In this document: in pieces, positions 1 through 6,815 of the stretch
How positions within the stretch are numbered: the first letter of the stretch is position 1
Layout: every line of letters starts with the position of its first letter
NCBI RefSeq assembly: GCF_945952095.1
Contig: NZ_CAMFHL010000100.1
Span: 1 to 22,595, forward strand
Reading direction: 5' to 3'
Length of the DNA stretch: 22,595 nt
Source: an uncultured Arsenicibacter sp.
Lineage (GTDB): Bacteria; Bacteroidota; Bacteroidia; Cytophagales; Spirosomataceae
Program-made: the position numbers and the translations under genes
Notes under the pieces: model-generated
Told to the model about the DNA's origin: nothing
Databases searched by the model: none
Seen by the model: only the letters and a program-made list of their open reading frames with translations

Positions 1-77
1 AGCCGACAAAATTTTCTTTGCCAAATGCTTGACTCGTTAACACAGTTCATGATAAGTATAGTTTTTGGTTAAATGCA
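1..77. other. Left edge, no gene recognised
   Basis: The 77 bases downstream of malate synthase hold no convincing coding region and no clear hairpin with a T-run. In related bacteria isocitrate lyase often lies next to malate synthase, but nothing here shows that it does; the neighbour is outside the window. Confidence 0.4.
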
Positions 78-1667
78 TCAGGCTAATTCGGCATAGGCGC
101 CAAGGGTTAAAAAATTCTCAAAAGTTGGCTGAGATACCAGCCGGTCAAACAGGGCTGTGGCTTTTTCAAATTGTCCGGCCGCAAATGCCGCCTCTCCGGT
201 CAGCTTCCGGATCGTATGAAGTTCTTCTGCCAGCAGTCGTCTGTAGTATAACTCATCAATAATTGTCCCATCGTTAGTATGCGCCTGATGGTGCAGCCAT
301 TGCCAGAGCTGTGCACGTGAAATTTCAGCGGTAGCAGCATCTTCCATAAGGTTGTGAATAGCCACAGCCCCGATGCCTCTGAGCCATGATTCGATATACA
401 GGATACCGACACTGATATTCATCCGGATACCGGCTTCGGTAATAGTTGCTCCGGGTATTGTATAGTTCAGCAGGTCTTTGGCGGTAATCCGCAATTCTTG
501 TCCGGACACTTCTTTCTGATGTAGCCGCGGGCCAAGTAATCTGTCAAACGGCTCCCGGGCGACCGGCACCAGATCAGGGTGTGCTACCCACGTGCCGTCG
601 AATCCAAGGTTGGCTTCGTGTTCCTTATCGGCTTTTACCCTGGCCAGTGCCTGCTCGTTGACGGCCGGATCGCGGCGGTTCGGAATAAAGGCCGACATAC
701 CACCAATAGCATGTGCCCCTCTGCGGTGACAGGTTTGTACCAACAGTTGCGTATACGCTTTCATAAACGGTACCTGCATCGTAACCGCCGCCCTGTCGGG
801 CAATGTAAAACCAGGCCAAGCATTAAATTTTTTGATAAAGCTGAAGATATAGTCCCACCGTCCGGCGTTGAGTCCGACAATATGCTGACGGAGTTCATAC
901 AGGATTTCGTCCATTTCGAAAGCGGCCAGAATAGTTTCGATCAATACTGTCGCCTTAATCGTTCCTGTTTCGAGCCCCAGATACCGTTGCGCGTCAATAA
1001 ACAGATCGTTCCAGAGACGCGCCTCAACATGATTTTCCAGTTTAGGCAGGTAGAAATACGGGCCACTACCCCGCTGCAGCAATTCGTGTGCATTCCGGAA
1101 CAAATACAGACCGAAATCGAAAATGCTGGCGGCGATTGGTTCACCGTTGACGAGCAGATGCTTTTCTTCCAGATGCCAGCCGCGCGGCCGTACCAGGAGA
1201 GTAGCTACCTGTTCATTGAGTACATAGGTCTTCCCGTTTTCGGCGGTAAAATCAATCTGCCGGCGAATCGCATCCGAGAGGTTACGCTGCCCATCCATCA
1301 GGTTTGTCCAGGTTGGCGCATTTGCATCCTCAAAATCGGCCATAAAAACGTTTGCACCGGAATTCAGGGCATTTACAATCATCTTGCGGTCGACCGGGCC
1401 GGTTATTTCAACGCGCCGTAGCTGCAAATCCCCGGGGATGTAGCCGACCTGCCAGTCAGCCTCACGTACAAATTGCGTCTGTTTCAGAAAATCCGGACGT
1501 TCACCTGCGTTGATCCTGGCTTGCCGAACGTCCCGGGCAATCAGTAACTCCTTCCTGCGTTTGTTAAACTTTGCATGCAGAAACGACAGAAAGTCAATGG
1601 CATCCTGCGTCAGCACATCTTCATGCCCTTGCAGAACTAATGTCGATTTGATTTGCTCAGCCACCAT
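78..1667 (-). CDS. aceB: Malate synthase A (glyoxylate shunt)
   Basis: This enzyme condenses glyoxylate with acetyl-CoA to give malate, the second step of the glyoxylate shunt, in the cytoplasm. At 529 aa it has the normal length of the A isoform. The family signature RQHIVGLNAGRWDYIF is at residues 260-275 and fits the published malate synthase pattern exactly. VRPRGWHLEEKH lies near residue 160, and MEDAATAEISR near 441 carries the conserved catalytic aspartate (D443). The start at 1667 gives the usual short N-terminus; a promoter-like pair on the minus strand (TTG as CAA at 1717-1719, then TATAATTG read from 1697-1690) lies just upstream. The gene is divergent from a RamB/ScfR-type regulator, which fits control by acetate or short-chain acyl-CoA supply. 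No isocitrate lyase is in view. The identification is firm. Confidence 0.97.
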   Translation of the reverse strand: MVAEQIKSTLVLQGHEDVLTQDAIDFLSFLHAKFNKRRKELLIARDVRQARINAGERPDFLKQTQFVREADWQVGYIPGDLQLRRVEITGPVDRKMIVNALNSGANVFMADFEDANAPTWTNLMDGQRNLSDAIRRQIDFTAENGKTYVLNEQVATLLVRPRGWHLEEKHLLVNGEPIAASIFDFGLYLFRNAHELLQRGSGPYFYLPKLENHVEARLWNDLFIDAQRYLGLETGTIKATVLIETILAAFEMDEILYELRQHIVGLNAGRWDYIFSFIKKFNAWPGFTLPDRAAVTMQVPFMKAYTQLLVQTCHRRGAHAIGGMSAFIPNRRDPAVNEQALARVKADKEHEANLGFDGTWVAHPDLVPVAREPFDRLLGPRLHQKEVSGQELRITAKDLLNYTIPGATITEAGIRMNISVGILYIESWLRGIGAVAIHNLMEDAATAEISRAQLWQWLHHQAHTNDGTIIDELYYRRLLAEELHTIRKLTGEAAFAAGQFEKATALFDRLVSQPTFENFLTLGAYAELA

Positions 1668-1828
1668 ATGCTATTCGTTTTTCTTTGTACAATTATAATT
1701 TGCGAACTTTAATAAACAAGCGAATATTCGCAAAAACGTAAAAATTTGCTACACATTCTTTTATAATTTATATGGAGTAGAAAAACGGAATGCGTAAGTT
1801 TGACACTGAAGCAGAAAGACTCACTTGA
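1668..1828. promoter_or_regulatory. Divergent aceB / regulator promoter region with palindromic operator
   Basis: This spacer holds TTTGCGAA at 1699-1706, the perfect 12-bp palindrome GCGAATATTCGC at 1720-1731, and TTCGCAAA at 1727-1734, the inverse of the first element. A further TTTGC occurs at 1745-1749. For aceB (minus strand) a -33-like TTG (1719-1717) and a -7-like TATAATTG (1697-1690) are 19 bp apart, so one operator element lies in the promoter spacer and the other abuts the -33 box. For the regulator (plus strand) TAAGTTTG at 1795-1802 matches the Bacteroidota -7 consensus. The known RamB operators of actinobacteria also contain a TTTGC core, so these are likely sites of the adjacent regulator. 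The promoters are inferred by motif only. Confidence 0.6.
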
Positions 1829-3316
1829 ATGGACATAAATTCGGACAGCATCAAAATTCTGTTTGGCCTCAAACTCCGGCAATTACGCATTGATAAGAGT
1901 ATGACGCAGTATGATGTGGCAGACCTCTCGGGCCTGTCGGTTTCGTACATCAATGAGATCGAAAAGGGAAAAAAGTATCCTAAAACAGAAAAGATTATTG
2001 CCCTTGCGCAAGCCATGGGCGTATCGTATGATGCCCTGGTTTCGCTTCAGCTCAGCAAACGGATGGAACCCATCTATGAGTTATTGCGGTCAAACCTGCT
2101 CAAGGATCTGCCACTAAGCATGTTTGGTATTGAACCCGCCGACCTGCTCGAACTGCTGTCGGATGCTCCGGTCAAGCTCAGTGCGTTCATCAGTACCATG
2201 ATGGAAATAAGCCGTCACTATAACCTTGGTGTCGAAGAGCTGTATTTCTCCGTATTGCGGACCTATCAGGAAATCCATGAGAACTACTTTGAAGACATTG
2301 AAAACGCCGCAGAAGCGTTTTTAACCGACATTAAAGCAAAAAAGGTAGTGGGTGAAGAGTTCCTGCGGAAGCATCTGGAAGCTGTATACGGCTACACGAT
2401 TCAGATTTTCGACGAACAGGACTTTCCAAACCTCGGCAGTCTGCGGTCGGTTCTGATTCCGGGCGAGAAAAAACTGCTGCTGAACCGAATCCTTACCCAC
2501 GACCAGCGCGCCTTTACGCTGGGGCGGGAAATCGGTTTCCTGCGCCTACAGATTAAAGAAAGACCGCTGACATCGTCGTGGGTAGAGGTGACGTCTTTTG
2601 AACAGGTGCTGAATAACTTCCGGGCATCTTACTTTGCAGGCGCCATTCTGATGCCAAAAGACAAGGTCTTACCACTACTCGAACAGTGGCTGGCGCTGCC
2701 CACCTGGGAAAAAGCCGGTCAGTTTCTGCACCGCATGCTCGATGAGCTACAGGCTACGCCCGAAACGCTGCTACACCGTATGAGTAACTTTCTGCCAAAG
2801 TACTTCGGCGTTGACCAGCTCTTTTTCCTGCGGTTTGAGCACAAGCCCGGCAGTCAGACATTTGACCTTACTAAGGAAATGCACCTGGCAAGGCTACATA
2901 ACCCGCATGGCATTACCAATGAACATTACTGCCGGCGGTGGGTTTCGTTGTCTATGCTGTTTGAGCTGGCCGCTATGCAGCAGGCAAATGCGCCTAAAGC
3001 CCCTATCCTGCGGGCACAAATTTCCGATTACATCGACTCCCACAACGCCTATCTGGTCTTTGGCTTTGCCCGCCCGCTCACACCGATCAAAAACCTTAAT
3101 CACAGTGTGTCAATGGGCATTCTGGTAAATGAGGCAACCAAAGCCCGGATCAAGTTTTTAGCTGACCCTGCTCTTATTCACCGTAAGGTAAACGAGTCCT
3201 GTGAACGCTGCCGTGCCGTTGATTGTCAGGAACGTCAGGCCGAACCGATTTTATTGCGGCGCCGTGAGCAGGTTGAAATCATCAAGGAAACCTTACTGCA
3301 AATGGGCGTTAAGTAA
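1829..3316 (+). CDS. XRE-family regulator of the RamB/ScfR type (HTH, degenerate IrrE-like core, DUF2083-like C-terminus)
   Basis: This is a 495-aa transcription factor. Residues 11-71 form a clear lambda-repressor-type helix-turn-helix (MTQYDVADLSGLSVSYINEIE is its core). The middle resembles the IrrE/ImmA peptidase fold, but the usual HExxH is replaced by REIGF in FTLGREIGFLRL, so peptidase activity is unlikely. The C-terminus has three cysteines (C458, C461, C466 in CERCRAVDC), a pattern shared with DUF2083-type relatives, perhaps for metal or redox binding. In actinobacteria such proteins (RamB) control acetate and glyoxylate-cycle genes, and some relatives sense short-chain acyl-CoA. Its divergent position beside aceB supports the same job here. 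The start at 1829 follows TAAGTTTG by about 26 bp. The family is secure; the ligand is inferred. Confidence 0.88.
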   Translation: MDINSDSIKILFGLKLRQLRIDKSMTQYDVADLSGLSVSYINEIEKGKKYPKTEKIIALAQAMGVSYDALVSLQLSKRMEPIYELLRSNLLKDLPLSMFGIEPADLLELLSDAPVKLSAFISTMMEISRHYNLGVEELYFSVLRTYQEIHENYFEDIENAAEAFLTDIKAKKVVGEEFLRKHLEAVYGYTIQIFDEQDFPNLGSLRSVLIPGEKKLLLNRILTHDQRAFTLGREIGFLRLQIKERPLTSSWVEVTSFEQVLNNFRASYFAGAILMPKDKVLPLLEQWLALPTWEKAGQFLHRMLDELQATPETLLHRMSNFLPKYFGVDQLFFLRFEHKPGSQTFDLTKEMHLARLHNPHGITNEHYCRRWVSLSMLFELAAMQQANAPKAPILRAQISDYIDSHNAYLVFGFARPLTPIKNLNHSVSMGILVNEATKARIKFLADPALIHRKVNESCERCRAVDCQERQAEPILLRRREQVEIIKETLLQMGVK

Positions 3317-3428
3317 GTTTTATCCTTTCCGGATGAAGTAGTCATTAAATTTTCTGTCTTTACCATACTGTCAGTTAAACGTTTTTGCGTTATGCCTGTC
3401 TAACGGGCTTAGACCCAATTAACTAACT

Positions 3429-4874
3429 ATGCATATGCGTAAAGAAAAGCAGGCTACCGCCCGAATGCGTCATTTATTCGACCGGGCGGGCTTTGGCGCT
3501 ACTCCTGCCGGCATAGCAGAAGCAGCACAGTCTCCGGTCAGGAAAGTGGTGCGCACGCTCTTTAAACAGAGTGAAGAGTACACACCCTTTACCGTCATTG
3601 ATCCCGAAGAATACAGTCCGAAGAAACAGCTGAAGAACATGGCGCAGAACGGCATGCTCGACCGCGATTCGCTTAAAGCACGCATTAAAGAGAACGCCGA
3701 GCTCGTGCGCGATCTCAACGTTACCTGGCTCGACCGGATGGCCTCCGGCAAGGGAGCCCTCCGCGAAAAGATGGCGCTGTTCTGGCACGGTCATTTTGCC
3801 TGCCGCGCCCAGGGCCGCAATGGTCTGGTGATGCAGCAATATGCCAATGTCGTAAGGCAGCATGCACTCGGCAAGTTCGGCGATCTGCTGGCAGGTGTCT
3901 CGAAAACGCCGGCCATGCTTCAGTTTCTGAACGCTCAGCAAAACAAGAAAAACGCCCCTAACGAGAACTTTGCCCGTGAGGTGATGGAGCTCTTTACGCT
4001 CGGTCGCGGCAACTATACCGAACATGACATCAAGGAAGCCGCCCGCGCCTTTACCGGCTGGGGCTTCAATATCGACGGCGAATTTACGTTCCGGCAGCAG
4101 GCACATGATACCGGCGAAAAAGAGATTTTCGGTAAAAAAGGTGCGTTTACCGGCGATGATGTGCTCACTATGCTTCTGGAGCAGAAACAAACCGCCCGCT
4201 ACATTACCAGAAAAATATACCGTTATTTCGTTAACGAACAGGAAGACAGGCAGCGGGTTGATACCCTCGCCGATGGTTTTTACCGGTCCGGCTACGACAT
4301 TACGCAGCTGATGGAAACCATCTTTACCGCCGACTGGTTCTACGATCCGGCCAATATCGGTGCGCACATCAAGTCGCCGGTTGAGTTACTGGCAGGGATG
4401 CGCCACACACTGGGTGTGCAGTTTGATCAGCCGCAACCACAAGTGTTTGTCCAGCGGACGCTCGGGCAGGTGCTGTTTTACCCGCCAAACGTGGCAGGCT
4501 GGCCCGGCGGCAGGAACTGGATTGACTCGTCAAGTCTGCTCTTCCGCATGAAACTGCCGGACTATGTTCTCAAAGCGGCAGAAGTGAACATCCGGGCCAA
4601 AGACGAAGCCGATGTCAACGCCGAGCTGTTGGCCAAACGGGGCAAAAATCAGTTCACAACAATCGTCAACTGGGACGAGTTTGAAAAGCCGTTCCAACGC
4701 GTAAAAGATGAGGAACTCCTGGAATCTCTGGCGACCTACCTGCTGCCCTACCCCTTACAGCCGGTTCAGCAACAGCTGATTTTAAAAACGATAAAGCCCG
4801 GCCAGACACACAGTGAACAAATCCGGACGCTAACGGCCGCCCTGATGAGTTTACCCGAATACCAGCTTTCGTAA
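3429..4874 (+). CDS. DUF1800 domain protein
   Basis: This 481-aa protein carries the DUF1800 hallmarks in order: HLFDRAGFG (residues 15-23), FWHGHF (118-123), ENFAREVMELFTLG (179-192), ARAFTGW (205-211) and, near the end, a conserved YPPNVAGWPGG stretch. The biochemical function of the family is unknown. It is almost always paired with a DUF1501 protein, as here, where DUF1501 follows 135 bp downstream on the same strand. The N-terminus (MHMRKEKQATARMRH) is charged and I see no signal peptide, unlike the partner. A start at the second Met (3435) is equally possible. Co-transcription with the next gene is likely, although the spacer has strong inverted-repeat potential. Confidence 0.9.
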   Translation: MHMRKEKQATARMRHLFDRAGFGATPAGIAEAAQSPVRKVVRTLFKQSEEYTPFTVIDPEEYSPKKQLKNMAQNGMLDRDSLKARIKENAELVRDLNVTWLDRMASGKGALREKMALFWHGHFACRAQGRNGLVMQQYANVVRQHALGKFGDLLAGVSKTPAMLQFLNAQQNKKNAPNENFAREVMELFTLGRGNYTEHDIKEAARAFTGWGFNIDGEFTFRQQAHDTGEKEIFGKKGAFTGDDVLTMLLEQKQTARYITRKIYRYFVNEQEDRQRVDTLADGFYRSGYDITQLMETIFTADWFYDPANIGAHIKSPVELLAGMRHTLGVQFDQPQPQVFVQRTLGQVLFYPPNVAGWPGGRNWIDSSSLLFRMKLPDYVLKAAEVNIRAKDEADVNAELLAKRGKNQFTTIVNWDEFEKPFQRVKDEELLESLATYLLPYPLQPVQQQLILKTIKPGQTHSEQIRTLTAALMSLPEYQLS

Positions 4875-5009
4875 ACCAAAGGGCGAAAGAGATAAAGAGT
4901 GAAAGAGCAGGTGTCGCGCAGTGAAAGAGCGAAAGTATTCGCCTGACTGCGGGTCTGCGAGCTACAGACTTTCACTCAATCACTCTTTCGCTCATTCACT
5001 CATTGACAC
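4875..5009. repeat. Spacer with degenerate GAAAGAG / CTCTTTC inverted repeats
   Basis: Purine-rich units on the left (4881-4935) are complementary to pyrimidine-rich units on the right (4969-5003). Exact pairs include GCGAAAGAG 4883-4891 with CTCTTTCGC 4983-4991, GAGCGAAAG 4927-4935 with CTTTCGCTC 4985-4993, GAGTGAAAG 4897-4905 with CTTTCACTC 4969-4977, and AGTGAAAG 4920-4927 with CTTTCACT 4969-4976. Several alternative hairpins are therefore possible between the DUF1800 stop and the DUF1501 start. The composition is unlike the flanking genes. The right half runs into the start of the DUF1501 gene. Confidence 0.65.
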
Positions 5010-6215
5010 ATGAAACGTCGCGAATTTCTCAATAAATCGGCGCTGGCCACGGCGGGAACCATGATGATCCCGCATTTTCTGAAGGCCTATGAAACCAGCC
5101 ACCTCGGCTCCGGAGCGCCTGCCCATAAAATACTGGTGGTTGTGCAACTGTCGGGCGGTAACGACGGTCTGAACACGGTTGTGCCCTACCGCAACGATAT
5201 TTACTACCGCGAACGGCCGGGCATTGCCATTAAAGCGGACAAGGTACTCAAGCTGAACGATGATGTAGGGTTCAACCCCGCTCTGGAATCAATAAAGGGA
5301 TTATACGACGACGGGCTGCTGACCATTATCAACAACGTGGGCTACCCCAACCCCGACCGCTCCCATTTCCGGTCGATGGACATCTGGCATACCGCCAGTG
5401 ACTCCGATAAGTACGTACAAACCGGCTGGGTCGGGCGGTATCTCGATGCGAACTGTAGCGGCAAAGCCTGCGAGCCGCATCGCGCCATTGAAGTTGACGA
5501 TACGCTGAGTCTGGCCATGAAAGGATCCGATATTAACGGTCTGGCAGTGCTTGACCCGAAGAAGCTGTACAATCAGACCCGCAGTGGTCTGGTGCACGGG
5601 TTGTCGGAAAGCAAGCTGGAGGCACAGCATGAAAACGTAGCCTACCTCTATAAAACGCTGGCCGAAACCGTGTCCTCGGCAGACTATGTCTATGATAAGG
5701 CGAAGCGGGTTAAGGCCAGTCAGATCGCCTATCCCGGCAGTGAGTTGGGTAACCGGCTGAAAACCGTCTCGGAACTCATTCAGTCCGATGTGTCAACGAG
5801 TGTGTATTACATCTCAATCGGTGGGTTCGACACACACATCAATCAGGTGAATCAGCAGGAGCGGTTGCTGAGTCAATATGCCGAAGCGGTCAACGCCTTT
5901 ATGCGCGACATGAAGCAGGCGGGTCTGGTCAATGATGTGTTGCTGATGACGTTTTCGGAGTTCGGCCGGCGGGTAAAGCAGAATGCCAGTAACGGTACCG
6001 ACCACGGCACCGCAAACAATGTGTTTCTGTTTGGCGGCAACCTGACGCCCGGCAAGGTCTTCAACGAAGCCCCCAACCTGACCAACCTCGACGAGGGCGA
6101 TTTAAAATATAGTGTCGATTTCCGCAGCATTTATGCAACACTGCTCCGGAACTGGCTGAAAACCGATGATGTTGCTATCCTCGGCAAAAAGTTTGATACC
6201 TTACAGTTTGTGTAG
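5010..6215 (+). CDS. DUF1501 domain protein with twin-arginine signal
   Basis: This 401-aa protein opens with a Tat-like signal: MKRREFLNKS, then a hydrophobic, alanine-rich stretch to about residue 27. DUF1501 belongs to the alkaline phosphatase/sulfatase-like clan. Likely metal-site motifs are visible in order: QLSGGNDGLNT (about 46-56), PDRSHFRSMDIWH (about 113-125), SIGGFDTH (about 269-276), MTFSEFGRR and GTDHGTANN in the C-terminal third. The substrate is unknown. Export in folded form through Tat would suit a metalloenzyme loaded in the cytoplasm. It is the downstream partner of the DUF1800 gene and is followed by a long hairpin. The start at 5010 is set by the signal peptide. Family assignment is firm, function unknown. 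Confidence 0.92.
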   Translation: MKRREFLNKSALATAGTMMIPHFLKAYETSHLGSGAPAHKILVVVQLSGGNDGLNTVVPYRNDIYYRERPGIAIKADKVLKLNDDVGFNPALESIKGLYDDGLLTIINNVGYPNPDRSHFRSMDIWHTASDSDKYVQTGWVGRYLDANCSGKACEPHRAIEVDDTLSLAMKGSDINGLAVLDPKKLYNQTRSGLVHGLSESKLEAQHENVAYLYKTLAETVSSADYVYDKAKRVKASQIAYPGSELGNRLKTVSELIQSDVSTSVYYISIGGFDTHINQVNQQERLLSQYAEAVNAFMRDMKQAGLVNDVLLMTFSEFGRRVKQNASNGTDHGTANNVFLFGGNLTPGKVFNEAPNLTNLDEGDLKYSVDFRSIYATLLRNWLKTDDVAILGKKFDTLQFV

Positions 6216-6224
6216 TTCTTAAAC

Positions 6225-6274
6225 AGTGGTGGCACGACAGGAGGACGCCCCTGTCCTCCTGTCGTGCCACCACT
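6225..6274. terminator. Perfect 22-bp hairpin between convergent genes
   Basis: Arms 6225-6246 and 6253-6274 are exact inverse complements with a 6-base loop (GCCCCT). The hairpin starts 9 bases after the DUF1501 stop and ends 26 bases before the 3' end of the oppositely oriented acetyltransferase gene, so it could stop transcription from both sides. There is no T-run on either side, so it may instead be a copy of a dispersed palindromic element that serves as an mRNA 3' stabiliser. Confidence 0.6.
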
Positions 6275-6300
6275 AAACACTACGCACGTTGCTCTCTACC

Positions 6301-6804
6301 CTACGCTCCCAGCGGCTTTTCCATAATGTAATCTTCCATCAGGAACCCGTTGCCGATATCGATATTCTCCTGACCGGCCACGGTAAAGCCGATTTTTTCG
6401 TAAAAAGCCAGGGCTTTATTATACCGGTTTACGTTAAGCGACATGGTCGTATTTCCGTACGTCTCCGCAACATCTGCAACCTTTTCCAGCAACACGCGCC
6501 CTACACCTTTGCCCTGTTGGTTAGGCAGGATGTAAAGCTTGTGTACTTTGATGGTCGGTTTATCCTTATAGTCGGGCTGGCACGAGACAAAGCCGACGGC
6601 TTCGTCATCGTCCATTGCCAGAAAAAACTGATGGCCACCCGTTGTCATCTGTGCTTCCAGCGCCGGTGCAGCATACATCCAGTCGAGCATGTATGCAATC
6701 TGTTCAGCAGACAGGATAGCGCCGAATGTTTCCGGCCAGGTCTGGTAAGCAATCCGCCGGATAACGGGAATATCGGTAGTTGATGCCGTTACGATGGTAA
6801 TCAT
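6301..6804 (-). CDS. GNAT family N-acetyltransferase
   Basis: This 167-aa single-domain GNAT protein transfers an acetyl group from acetyl-CoA to an amine; the acceptor cannot be read from the sequence. Motif A is clear: LYILPNQQGKGVGRVLLEK, with the acetyl-CoA pyrophosphate loop Q97-G-K-G-V-G102. The C-terminal LNVNRYNKALAFYEKIGF (motif B region) is also typical. The N-terminal ITIVTASTTDIPVIRRIA is the usual first strand and helix. The gene lies 11 bp downstream of the aldehyde dehydrogenase on the same strand, so the two are probably co-transcribed. The start at 6804 gives a full-length domain. Confidence 0.9.
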   Translation of the reverse strand: MITIVTASTTDIPVIRRIAYQTWPETFGAILSAEQIAYMLDWMYAAPALEAQMTTGGHQFFLAMDDDEAVGFVSCQPDYKDKPTIKVHKLYILPNQQGKGVGRVLLEKVADVAETYGNTTMSLNVNRYNKALAFYEKIGFTVAGQENIDIGNGFLMEDYIMEKPLGA

Positions 6805-6815
6805 AGATCAGTCGG

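Noticed and set aside
579..1421. 280-codon open frame on the plus strand
   Set aside because: It is antisense to the well-conserved aceB and has no recognisable domain.
3474..4367. 297-codon open frame on the minus strand
   Set aside because: It is the shadow of DUF1800, whose family motifs are clear on the other strand.
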